NCBI GenBank assembly: GCA_964405755.1
Contig: CAYOPF010000008.1
Span: 1-38,182, forward strand
Direction of reading: 5' to 3'
Origin: GWF2-33-9 sp964405755
Lineage (GTDB): Bacteria; Bacteroidota; Ignavibacteria; Kapaibacteriales; UBA2268
DNA: 38,182 nt
This document shows, piece after piece, positions 17,728-25,608 of this stretch; position 1 is the first letter of the stretch; each line of letters begins with the position of its first letter. The translations under genes and the position numbers were made by a program. Below the pieces are notes generated by a model. That model made no database searches and had not been told where the DNA came from. It saw only the letters and a program-made list of their open reading frames with translations.

Positions 17728-18102
17728 ATGCGTTTTTTAGTTGTCGATGACTCTCCCACAATGCGAAGAATTGTAATCAATGCTTTGAAAACATTTGGTT
17801 ATAGTGAATTCGTTGAAGCTGGCGAAGGTCAGGAAGCGCTCACAAAGTTAGCTTCCGACCCTGTTGATTTTGTAATTACCGACTGGAATATGCCTATAAT
17901 GAATGGTTTAGATTTAACCAGAGCAATTCGGTCAACGCCAAATTATAGTAATCTTCCTATTCTTATGGTTACAACTCGAGGTTTGAAGCAAGATATTATC
18001 GAAGCTCTTAAAGCAAAAGTAAATAATTATGTTGTTAAACCATTCACCCCTCAAGTTCTAAAAGAAAAGATCGACGCAGTTCTTTCCACAGTACAAGGTT
18101 AA
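17728..18102 (+). CDS. cheY: single-domain response regulator, CheY-like (second copy)
   Basis: This gene encodes 124 residues. Its start MRFLVVDDSPTMRRIV is that of classical CheY, with Asp7-Asp8, phosphoacceptor Asp52 in FVITDWNMPIMNGL, Thr in LMVTTRG and Lys in YVVKPF. The DWNMP motif is the same as in flagellar CheY proteins, so this copy is the better candidate for the motor-binding output. It is followed 14 bases later by a CheZ-type phosphatase, which fits a CheY-P/CheZ pair. An AGAGGA ribosome binding site precedes the ATG. Confidence 0.95.
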   Translation: MRFLVVDDSPTMRRIVINALKTFGYSEFVEAGEGQEALTKLASDPVDFVITDWNMPIMNGLDLTRAIRSTPNYSNLPILMVTTRGLKQDIIEALKAKVNNYVVKPFTPQVLKEKIDAVLSTVQG

Positions 18103-18116
18103 AAGGCAGAGGAAAT

Positions 18117-19157
18117 ATGAAAAAGAATTTGAAAGACATGCTTGACAAAGCGAATGAATTACGTGCATTATTTATTTTTGGTCAAAGAGTAATCCCTTTT
18201 CTTGAGGAAATTTTTATTTTCGTCAGCGAAATTGAACCTTTACTGGAAGAGATCAACGTTTCGATTTCTGAAAATCTAAAGAAAATGCCAAATGCGACCA
18301 AACAACTTTCCAAAGTAACTGAAGCTACCGAGCTTGCAACAACAGAAATAATGGATATTTTGGACAATCTTACCTATAAGTCGGACGTAATCTCGCGAAA
18401 CTTAAATCAATTACGAGAAATTAAAGATCATCAGATTGTGGCATCATCCAAGTTGTTGGAAATTTTGCATAAAGGAATTCAAGCTAATGAAAATTTGAAT
18501 GACTACCTTCCCGAAATATCCAAAGCTATAGAAATGATCAAGGAAAATGAGGCAGTATTGTTCGACAAAACAATCAATGAAACTAATTCAATATTGGACA
18601 GCATCAACATGGACTCCAGTTCTATAATGATGAGTCTGCAGGTGCAAGATATAACAAGTCAGCAATTAGCTGCAGTCAATCATCTTATCGAAACTGTTCA
18701 AGAAAAATTAATGAAAATTATCGAAAAGTTCGAAAAAACTAGTATCGATAACCTAATACTGAAACCAGAAGAGGATAATATTACTAACGTATCTAAACTT
18801 CACCGAAATATTGCCTTTGATCCAGATGCAGTTAAAACTACTCAAGAGAAAGAAGGCATACAATCTTCCATTGACGAACTTATTAAAAGACAAAAGGTTG
18901 AGTTAAATAATGAAGATTCACCTGAACATAGTTTACAGGATGATATAGACAAATTAGTCTTATCTGATTTAAACGAAATCGATAATGAAGAAGTTGACTT
19001 CGACTCCCTGAAAAAGCAATTTGAATCTGAAAAAATTGAGGAATACGACGTTAATATAGTTGAAGAAACAAAAGAAGAAATACAGGACATTAGTTTAGAT
19101 AATCTTGACGAACCTTTTTCGCAAGACGATATTGATGCATTATTCGGAAAAAAATAA
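18117..19157 (+). CDS. cheZ: CheZ-like CheY-P phosphatase
   Basis: This gene encodes 346 residues, longer than the 214 of E. coli CheZ. Residues about 60-205 are long helices like the CheZ four-helix bundle. The segment LQVQDITSQQLAAV places Asp178 and Gln182 in the D-x-x-x-Q pattern of the E. coli catalytic pair (Asp143, Gln147 in FQDLTGQ). An acidic, disordered linker follows. The C-terminus FSQDDIDALF (334-343) matches the CheY-binding tail of CheZ (SQDQVDDLL) and the related N-terminal FliM peptide. A second similar motif, SLQDDIDKLVL, occurs at 272-282. It lies between cheY and cheA with short gaps. CheZ is common in Proteobacteria and less so in this group. Function is well supported by motif and context, not by overall similarity that I can compute. 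Confidence 0.82.
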   Translation: MKKNLKDMLDKANELRALFIFGQRVIPFLEEIFIFVSEIEPLLEEINVSISENLKKMPNATKQLSKVTEATELATTEIMDILDNLTYKSDVISRNLNQLREIKDHQIVASSKLLEILHKGIQANENLNDYLPEISKAIEMIKENEAVLFDKTINETNSILDSINMDSSSIMMSLQVQDITSQQLAAVNHLIETVQEKLMKIIEKFEKTSIDNLILKPEEDNITNVSKLHRNIAFDPDAVKTTQEKEGIQSSIDELIKRQKVELNNEDSPEHSLQDDIDKLVLSDLNEIDNEEVDFDSLKKQFESEKIEEYDVNIVEETKEEIQDISLDNLDEPFSQDDIDALFGKK

Positions 19158-19167
19158 GAGGTAAATT

Positions 19168-21231
19168 ATGGCAGCTTCGTTCACCGACCCCGAAATGATG
19201 GAAATTTTCGAAGGGTTTTTAATCGAGACACAAGAATTACTCGATACTTTAACGGGTGATTTAATGGAAATAGAACAGAATCCAGACGATGATGAGTTGA
19301 TTAATAAAATTTTCAGAAGCTTCCATACAATTAAAGGTACATCATCCTTTATGGGAGTAGATAAAATATCTGCTATCACTCATAATGCCGAAGACATACT
19401 GAACAAGGTACGTCGCCACGAAATGAGCATAAACCGTGATATTATTGATGTGATGCTCGAGGTTCAGGATTGGATAATGGTTATGTTGGAGCAGTTGAAG
19501 GCCGGAGAAGATATCGAAGTGGACTATGCTCAAACGTTAGAGAAATTGAATATTCTTAAGACAGGTGCTTCACTTAGTAATCAGGCTCCTGCCACAACTA
19601 ATACCCCGATTGCTGATGCTAATGCAAATTTTGATAGTGAGTCGAACCAAAGTGCATTGGACATGATTTTGACAAATAATGAAATCACATCTCATCCTAG
19701 TGATTTTACTCCTGATGAATATGAATTGCTCGATAAAGCTTTTGCCGAAATGAACCAAAAGTTTGCGGTGGAAGTAAAATCCAATGAACCTGTTCAAGCA
19801 GAAAACGCTCCTTCAACTGAACAGGCAAATCTTGCTGAAGAGCATCATGACTCAGAACCAATAGCCGAAGAGCATTCTGATGACCATCATTCTGATGACC
19901 ACCATACCGAAACCGAAGAATCAATGTTAGCTCAAGTTGCAAAAGCGGATGATAAATCAAAACCACAAGCTGAAAAATCGAAGGATAAAACACCAGGTCA
20001 GGCCGTAACAACAGAAACAATAAGAATAGATGTTGGCAGAGTTGAGTCGCTGATGGACCTGAGCGGAGAATTAGTGTTAAGCCGCAACAGACTTATGCAA
20101 ATTGGCGAAAATATCGATAGCCGTGTAGCAGATAAAGAGTTAATTAGAGAATTGATAGATTCTACTGCACAATTGGATTTTATTACATCTGAGATTCAAA
20201 ATGCAGTTATGAAAATGAGAATGGTTCCAATAGGCAAGTTATTCCAAAAAGCACCCCGTATCGTTCGAGATTTATCCAAAGAATTTGGTAAAAAAATTAA
20301 ATTGGTTCTCCGAGGTGAAGAAACCGAAATTGATCGTGGTATTATTGAAGAATTGAACGACCCGTTGGTCCACATGATTCGTAATTCCTGCGATCATGGT
20401 GTAGAAACTCCCCAAGATAGATTAAAAAAGGGAAAACCCGAAGAAGGGACTTTGATATTAGATGCATCCCAAGAAGGAAATAACATCGTAATCAAAATTA
20501 TTGATGATGGTGCAGGAATGGATCCACAGAAATTAATCAATAAAGCTATCGAAAAAGGGGTATTNNNNNNNNNNAAACCTGAAGAGGCAATTAGTTTTTC
20601 GAAACGAGAAGCTTTCCAGTTAATTTTTGCACCTGGATTTAGCACAGCCAAAGTCGTTACTTCTGTTTCGGGTCGTGGCGTGGGTATGGATGTTGTGCGG
20701 ACAAACATACAAGCATTAAAAGGGATGGTAGATATAGAGTCTGAAATTGACAATGGAACTACTTTTATTATCAAACTACCTTTAACACTTGCAATAATTC
20801 AAGGCTTACTCGTAAGAATTCAGAAAGAAACTTATGCTATCCCGTTGAGTTCAGTTTTGGAAGTTGTTTCGACAACTAATTGCGAAATATCAACAGTAAA
20901 CAAAAAAGAAGTTATTAGAATCCGTAAAGACGTTTTCCCACTCATTAGGTTAGATTATGCATTAAAGCACCCAGAACCTATCGGGACATTAGAAGGAAGG
21001 AATGTGGTTATAGTCGGAGTAGGAGTGGAAAAATATGGATTGGTCTGCGACGAGCTACTTGGGCAACAAGAAATTGTTATAAAGTCCCTTGGAGAATATT
21101 TGGGTAATATTAAAGGAATTGCAGGATCAACGATTTTGGGTGATGGTCGCGTAATAATGATTATCGATATTGGCGACTTAATAAGCGAATTATCGGAAAG
21201 CCGACACCGATTTATGATGATGTCAGCATAG
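19168..21231 (+). CDS. cheA: chemotaxis histidine kinase CheA
   Basis: This gene encodes 687 residues, counting 4 unknown ones at an N gap. Domains are Hpt/P1 (1-125, phosphoacceptor His53 in RSFHTIKGTSSFMG), a long acidic His-rich linker with no recognisable P2 CheY-docking domain (about 130-285), dimerisation P3 (IRIDVGRVESLMDLSGEL, about 287-345), ATPase P4 with N box LVHMIRNSCDHGVE, G1 DDGAGMDP, APGFSTA and G2 SGRGVGMDVVR, and the CheW-like P5 regulatory domain (from about 545, LPLTLAIIQGLLVRI onward). It phosphorylates the CheY proteins in response to receptors. No cheW gene is present in the window. An AAGAGG ribosome binding site precedes the ATG, which follows cheZ by 10 bases; this gene ends the operon. 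Confidence 0.96.
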   Translation: MAASFTDPEMMEIFEGFLIETQELLDTLTGDLMEIEQNPDDDELINKIFRSFHTIKGTSSFMGVDKISAITHNAEDILNKVRRHEMSINRDIIDVMLEVQDWIMVMLEQLKAGEDIEVDYAQTLEKLNILKTGASLSNQAPATTNTPIADANANFDSESNQSALDMILTNNEITSHPSDFTPDEYELLDKAFAEMNQKFAVEVKSNEPVQAENAPSTEQANLAEEHHDSEPIAEEHSDDHHSDDHHTETEESMLAQVAKADDKSKPQAEKSKDKTPGQAVTTETIRIDVGRVESLMDLSGELVLSRNRLMQIGENIDSRVADKELIRELIDSTAQLDFITSEIQNAVMKMRMVPIGKLFQKAPRIVRDLSKEFGKKIKLVLRGEETEIDRGIIEELNDPLVHMIRNSCDHGVETPQDRLKKGKPEEGTLILDASQEGNNIVIKIIDDGAGMDPQKLINKAIEKGVXXXXKPEEAISFSKREAFQLIFAPGFSTAKVVTSVSGRGVGMDVVRTNIQALKGMVDIESEIDNGTTFIIKLPLTLAIIQGLLVRIQKETYAIPLSSVLEVVSTTNCEISTVNKKEVIRIRKDVFPLIRLDYALKHPEPIGTLEGRNVVIVGVGVEKYGLVCDELLGQQEIVIKSLGEYLGNIKGIAGSTILGDGRVIMIIDIGDLISELSESRHRFMMMSA
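19874..19903 (+). repeat. tandem 15-base duplication in the cheA linker
   Basis: Two adjacent 15-base copies (ATTCTGATGACCATC and ATTCTGATGACCACC, one mismatch) encode the acidic/His-rich SDDHHSDDHH part of the linker between the Hpt and dimerisation domains. Confidence 0.8.
20565..20574. other. assembly gap of 10 N within cheA
   Basis: Ten undetermined bases fall between the G1 and G2 motifs of the ATPase domain. The frame is kept across the gap if the true length is 10 or differs by a multiple of 3; the true length is unknown. Confidence 0.98.
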
Positions 21232-21315
21232 AATCGATTCAGATTTATAAAATTCGTCAAAGATAATTCAAATTTTCATGATTATTTTGGCGGTTGTTTC
21301 AGAAATATATTTAAT

Positions 21316-22374
21316 TTATCGTATTCCTTGTAGGTCGTTGTCGTACAGACTTATATTATTTAAATCTTCTCTGTCTGTTATCCTATTATTATATGAATTT
21401 AGACGCTTTGTAATAATTTCTGCAATACGAACAGCTTTAACTGCTTCGTAAGCAGTAACGGCAATTGGTTTATTGTTCAAAATTGATTCGACAAATGAAT
21501 TTTGTTCTTCTTGTATGGCATTCCATGCTTGAACTTTGGGTTGCTCGTATATAATATGTTTGTCAGATGGTATATCCATTATCGAACCTAAATTGAGAGC
21601 TACAGCCTTGTTGGATTCGTCGGTTTTACCATCGATAATTTTAAATACATCAACTTTTTGATTTCCAAAATCAATCGAGATATATGCATCTTTTTGGAAT
21701 ATTCTGAACTTACGAATATTGTTAGCAGATATTCTCGATGCTGTTATGTTTGCAATAGTACCGTTAGCAAATTCGATACGGGCATTTGCAATATCTGGAG
21801 TATTGGTCAGAATGGCAACCCCGTTGGCGCTTATTTTTTTAATTTTCGATTTCACCATCCACATTATCAAATCGATATCATGAATCATTAAATCAAAAAC
21901 AACACTAACATCAATTGCACGAGGTTTGAATTGGCTAAGTCTGTGGACTTCGATGAATATAGGTTTCAAATCACCATTCGATACTGCTCTCAAAGCTGGA
22001 TTGAATCTTTCTACATGACCAACCTGGATTAAAGCGTTATTTTCTTCCGCTACTTTGATAAGTTTGTTACCTTGTTCGTAGGTTTGCGTAATAGGTTTTT
22101 CAATTAAGCAATGGATGCCGCTAAGTAGCATTTTTTTCGCAAGACTATAGTGATGCTTTGTGGATGCTGCAATAGTAACAGCATCAGAATACTTGATCAT
22201 TTCGAGCAAAGTACGAAAATTTCTGATTCCGAATTCTGTGGCAACTGCTCGAGCTTGTGGACGGTTAACATCTAGCACACCTACTAAATTGACGTGTTTA
22301 TTCTGAGCCCACAACTTTGTATGAATTTTGCCTAAATGACCAACACCAATAACCGATACATTGAGTTTTTTCAT
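21316..22374 (-). CDS. Gfo/Idh/MocA-family NAD(P)-dependent oxidoreductase
   Basis: This gene encodes 352 residues. The N-terminal Rossmann fold has VIGVGHLGKIHTKLW (GxGxxG) and the second dinucleotide segment GVLDVNRPQA. The family EKP motif is present in CLIEKPITQTYEQG, followed by VGHVERFNPALRAV. The C-terminal beta-sheet domain includes MIHDIDLIMWMVKSK. Enzymes of this family oxidise or reduce sugars and nucleotide sugars; in this phylum close relatives often sit in lipopolysaccharide or cell-surface sugar loci. The substrate cannot be assigned. It lies 38 bases downstream of xerC on the same strand and converges on cheA with no clear terminator in the 84-base gap. Confidence 0.9.
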   Translation of the reverse strand: MKKLNVSVIGVGHLGKIHTKLWAQNKHVNLVGVLDVNRPQARAVATEFGIRNFRTLLEMIKYSDAVTIAASTKHHYSLAKKMLLSGIHCLIEKPITQTYEQGNKLIKVAEENNALIQVGHVERFNPALRAVSNGDLKPIFIEVHRLSQFKPRAIDVSVVFDLMIHDIDLIMWMVKSKIKKISANGVAILTNTPDIANARIEFANGTIANITASRISANNIRKFRIFQKDAYISIDFGNQKVDVFKIIDGKTDESNKAVALNLGSIMDIPSDKHIIYEQPKVQAWNAIQEEQNSFVESILNNKPIAVTAYEAVKAVRIAEIITKRLNSYNNRITDREDLNNISLYDNDLQGIR

Positions 22375-22412
22375 TATGAATTACAATTTAAAAAATGCAA
22401 TTTAATAATTTT

Positions 22413-23297
22413 TTAGGACTTAGGATGTGCACCCTTGTATATTTCTTTAAGCTTTTCGATAGAAAAATGAGTATATATTTGCGTGGAACTTAATGAACTA
22501 TGACCAAGCATCTCGCCAACTGAGCGTATATCAGCTCCATTATTAATAAGGAGGGTTGCAAATGTATGTCGCAATGTATGTGGAGATTTCTGCTTGGTTT
22601 CGGTAATCCCTTTCATTGCCAAATGTATTATGCTGTAGGCTTGATTATAAGTTAGTTGTTTACTGTTTTCGTTACAAAAAATGAAATCCTTGTTAGATAA
22701 CTTAAATGTAGAGATAATAAGATTAATGTATTTTAGGGCATTATTCCCAAGTGGTACAATTCGTGGTTTATTACCCTTACCCAGAACGCTAATTGTATTT
22801 TGGTTCAGATCTATATCGCATATTTTGAGGTTCAATGCTTCACTAATTCTGAGCCCTGTACTGTATATTATTTGGATTAATAACTTTTTTATCAATTGTT
22901 CCTTTATGTTTTCATCAAACTGATTGAGCAATTGGTCCATTTCCTTTTCTGTTAGGAAGTTTGGTAAAGTTTTTTTCCTCTTTGGGGTTGATAAATTTAT
23001 TGAAGGATTTACTTCAATGTACTCATTAATATAAAGGAATTTAAAAAACGACCGAATAGCGGAGGATTTCAATCTAATAGAATTGCGGTCGTAACCTTTG
23101 TCCTGCAGCCATCCAAGAAATGGGCGGAGATCTTCTAATTCTATATCTGCAACATTTGGCATTGTTTGGCATTCTTCATCGAAGAAATTAATTAAATTAT
23201 CAATAGCATAATTATAGGTTTGATGCGTTTTTTGCGAATAATTTCTTTGGGAAATTATATAATTTAAAAATGTATTTTTTGCTTCATTCAGCTTCAT
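22413..23297 (-). CDS. xerC: tyrosine recombinase XerC/XerD
   Basis: This gene encodes 294 residues, the standard Xer length. The N-terminal SAM-like core-binding domain (1-95) is followed by the catalytic domain with all six active-site residues: Arg150 (TGLRISEAL), Lys174 (LGKGNKPR), His240 and Arg243 (PHTLRHTFA), His266 (LGHSSLS) and Tyr275 (QIYTHFS). Xer recombinases resolve chromosome dimers at dif with FtsK. The C-terminal end EIYKGAHPKS is of the XerC/D type, and the gene is in a housekeeping setting with no phage or integrase neighbours, so chromosomal Xer is preferred over an integrase. XerC against XerD is a weaker call. A GGGGG Shine-Dalgarno variant (23303-23307) lies 5 bases before the ATG. 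Confidence 0.9.
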   Translation of the reverse strand: MKLNEAKNTFLNYIISQRNYSQKTHQTYNYAIDNLINFFDEECQTMPNVADIELEDLRPFLGWLQDKGYDRNSIRLKSSAIRSFFKFLYINEYIEVNPSINLSTPKRKKTLPNFLTEKEMDQLLNQFDENIKEQLIKKLLIQIIYSTGLRISEALNLKICDIDLNQNTISVLGKGNKPRIVPLGNNALKYINLIISTFKLSNKDFIFCNENSKQLTYNQAYSIIHLAMKGITETKQKSPHTLRHTFATLLINNGADIRSVGEMLGHSSLSSTQIYTHFSIEKLKEIYKGAHPKS

Positions 23298-23390
23298 TGT
23301 TACCCCCAGTTACCAAATTATAATCAAAAACCGTTCCAGATATTGTTTAGTTCACAATACATAAAAATTACTTATTAATCGTCAATTATG

Positions 23391-23398
23391 CAAATTTA
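23391..23398 (-). promoter_or_regulatory. possible -7 promoter element for xerC
   Basis: The leftward strand reads TAAATTTG, fitting TAnnTTTG, 93 bases before the xerC start in the divergent spacer shared with the VWA gene. The match is weaker than the TAATTTTG boxes elsewhere. Confidence 0.3.
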
Positions 23399-23409
23399 CT
23401 AAACAATCA

Positions 23410-25581
23410 ATGGAATTCACTTTTTTTTCGATAGATGGTAATATTTGGATTTTACTTGGTATATCAATACTGCTTGTACTGTTTACCATTTATAGCTATT
23501 ATTATACTATACCCGAAATTTCAAGAAGAAACAAAACAATTTTAATTATACTTAGGGCATTTTCTATTTTATTAACATTATTTTTGATTTTCAATCCAAA
23601 GTTGATATATTCATCCTATAAGGAAATTCATCCACGATTAGCATTGTTGCTGGACAATTCTCAAAGTATGAAAATTAAAGACCGAAGTTACGACAGAGAA
23701 GCTATATATTCCCGAATTTTGAAAAATTTCGATTATGAAAAATTTAGAAGTAATATTGATATCTTTTCGTTCGACGATGACGTAAGTCAAATTGCAAACT
23801 TTGATTTGGATAGTATGAAACTCGACGGGAAAACAACGAACATATATAAGGCAATCAACTACGTTAGTAAATTTGCAGACGAGAAAAACTATCAAGCAAT
23901 AGCTGTTGTTTCCGATGGGGCCTTTAATTCTGGCTCCAATCCAATTTATTTAGTAGATAATTTTCCAAAACCTATATTTACAGTTGGAATTGGTGATACT
24001 ATTCCTCCTAAAGATATATTGATAAAGTCCATTATATCAAGTGAAGTTACTTTTGTTAACAATAAAGTGGATGTTTCGGCGCAAGTATCAATCACGGGTT
24101 ATCCAAACCGTTCTTTCCCGATAATGCTCTACGAAAATGATAAATTGATTGAAACGAAGGAAATAAAAACATTAGATAAAACAAAAAATTACAATTTTAC
24201 TTTTACTTATCAGCCTCAAACTGAAGGAATTCACAAAATTACTGTTTCAATTCCTCGTGCCGAAAATGAGTATTCCACGGAAAACAATTCCAACAGCACA
24301 TTTATAAAAGTTATTAAAAACAAACGAGTGATATCAATTTTCTCCAGTTCGCCAAATTCCGATATTTCATTTATTAATCAATATCTTACTCAGGATCGAG
24401 AAATTAAAGTTAATCAATATATTCAAAAATTTCAAACAAGTTTTTATGTAACTCCATCAGAGAAGGATATTCAAGAAACTCAACTATTCGTATTGATTGA
24501 TTTTCCTTCTTCAAACACCACAGATAATATTCTCAATCAAATTGTTCGTCAATTGGAACAAGGCAAACCGATGCTTTTTATTTGGGGAAATAAATTAGAC
24601 AGAAAAAAACTGCAATTACTTAAAGATTATTTACCGATAGAAATATCATCGTTTTCGAACCGCGAATTTCTAGCAGGAGTTACAATCAACGACAATGTTA
24701 TAGATAACCCATTAATGAGAATTGATGGGATAAGCGATGCACCAAAGCAATGGCAATCCCTTCCGCCGATATTCAAAACTGAAACATTCACAACACCTAA
24801 GATGAACAGTCGAGTACTTGCTTTTTCGACTGTGGATAATGTGAAAATGCAGGAACCAATGATTGCTATTAGCGATTTCGGCTCTCGTCGATCCGCAGTT
24901 GTTCTTGGCTATGGTTTGTACCGATGGAAATTGCTTGGAACTGCAAAAGAAATTTCTCAGGGCAATTTGGAACAAATTGATTTATTTTCCGTATTTATAG
25001 GTAACACAATTCGCTGGTTATCGATTTCGAATGTGGAGCAGCAGGTAATAGTCAAAACCATGAAGAAGCAATTCTCATCGACCGAACCAGTAGAATTTGT
25101 GGGAAATGTTTGGGATAATTCGCTAAACCCAATTGATAATGCCACTGTGCATATCGAACTTAAGGGTAATAACTATAAGAAATTGATTGATATGGTTGCT
25201 CAAGGAAACGGAAATTATTATGCTAAAGTTGCTTCATTGCCTAAGGGTGATTATTCTTTCAATGCAAAAGCAATCCTTAACAACACAGTATTGGGCAACT
25301 CCGAAGGAAAATTCTCAGTAGGTGCAATCAATTTTGAGTTGTTGGATTTAACTATGAATAAAAACCTATTAAAATATTTAGCAGATTACTCGAACGGAAT
25401 GTTTTTCGAAAACAATGCTGATGGATTAGAAAGCCAAATATTGAATTTGAAAAACTTTGTGAAAACAAACAAATTAGTTCAAAACGAATTTGAATTTATC
25501 AATCGTTGGTGGGCGCTAATTTTATTAGTAGTAACATTTTCATTAGAATGGTTCATTCGTAAAAAATTATCTTTGATTTAA
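23410..25581 (+). CDS. membrane-anchored von Willebrand factor A domain protein
   Basis: This gene encodes 723 residues. Two hydrophobic helices near the N-terminus (about 12-30 and 43-65) are followed by a VWA domain with an intact metal-ion-dependent adhesion site: LLLDNSQSM (DxSxS, around 80), DGKTTNIYKAI and VVSDGAFNSG. A long extracytoplasmic region with beta-rich modules follows, then one C-terminal helix (WWALILLVVTFSLEWFI) and a short basic tail. The plan resembles BatA-like and glutamine-amidotransferase-like VWA membrane proteins of Bacteroidota. Its ligand is unknown. It begins a same-strand run with a TonB receptor (27 bases downstream) and a DUF4249 lipoprotein, so the three may be co-expressed; a shared task is not shown. 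Confidence 0.85.
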   Translation: MEFTFFSIDGNIWILLGISILLVLFTIYSYYYTIPEISRRNKTILIILRAFSILLTLFLIFNPKLIYSSYKEIHPRLALLLDNSQSMKIKDRSYDREAIYSRILKNFDYEKFRSNIDIFSFDDDVSQIANFDLDSMKLDGKTTNIYKAINYVSKFADEKNYQAIAVVSDGAFNSGSNPIYLVDNFPKPIFTVGIGDTIPPKDILIKSIISSEVTFVNNKVDVSAQVSITGYPNRSFPIMLYENDKLIETKEIKTLDKTKNYNFTFTYQPQTEGIHKITVSIPRAENEYSTENNSNSTFIKVIKNKRVISIFSSSPNSDISFINQYLTQDREIKVNQYIQKFQTSFYVTPSEKDIQETQLFVLIDFPSSNTTDNILNQIVRQLEQGKPMLFIWGNKLDRKKLQLLKDYLPIEISSFSNREFLAGVTINDNVIDNPLMRIDGISDAPKQWQSLPPIFKTETFTTPKMNSRVLAFSTVDNVKMQEPMIAISDFGSRRSAVVLGYGLYRWKLLGTAKEISQGNLEQIDLFSVFIGNTIRWLSISNVEQQVIVKTMKKQFSSTEPVEFVGNVWDNSLNPIDNATVHIELKGNNYKKLIDMVAQGNGNYYAKVASLPKGDYSFNAKAILNNTVLGNSEGKFSVGAINFELLDLTMNKNLLKYLADYSNGMFFENNADGLESQILNLKNFVKTNKLVQNEFEFINRWWALILLVVTFSLEWFIRKKLSLI

Positions 25582-25608
25582 CTTTTTTCTAAATAAAAAA
25601 TATACTTT

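Noticed and set aside
22413..23297. Tyrosine recombinase as a phage or integron integrase
   Set aside because: Length, full Xer-like domain pattern, C-terminal tail and housekeeping neighbours favour chromosomal XerC/D.
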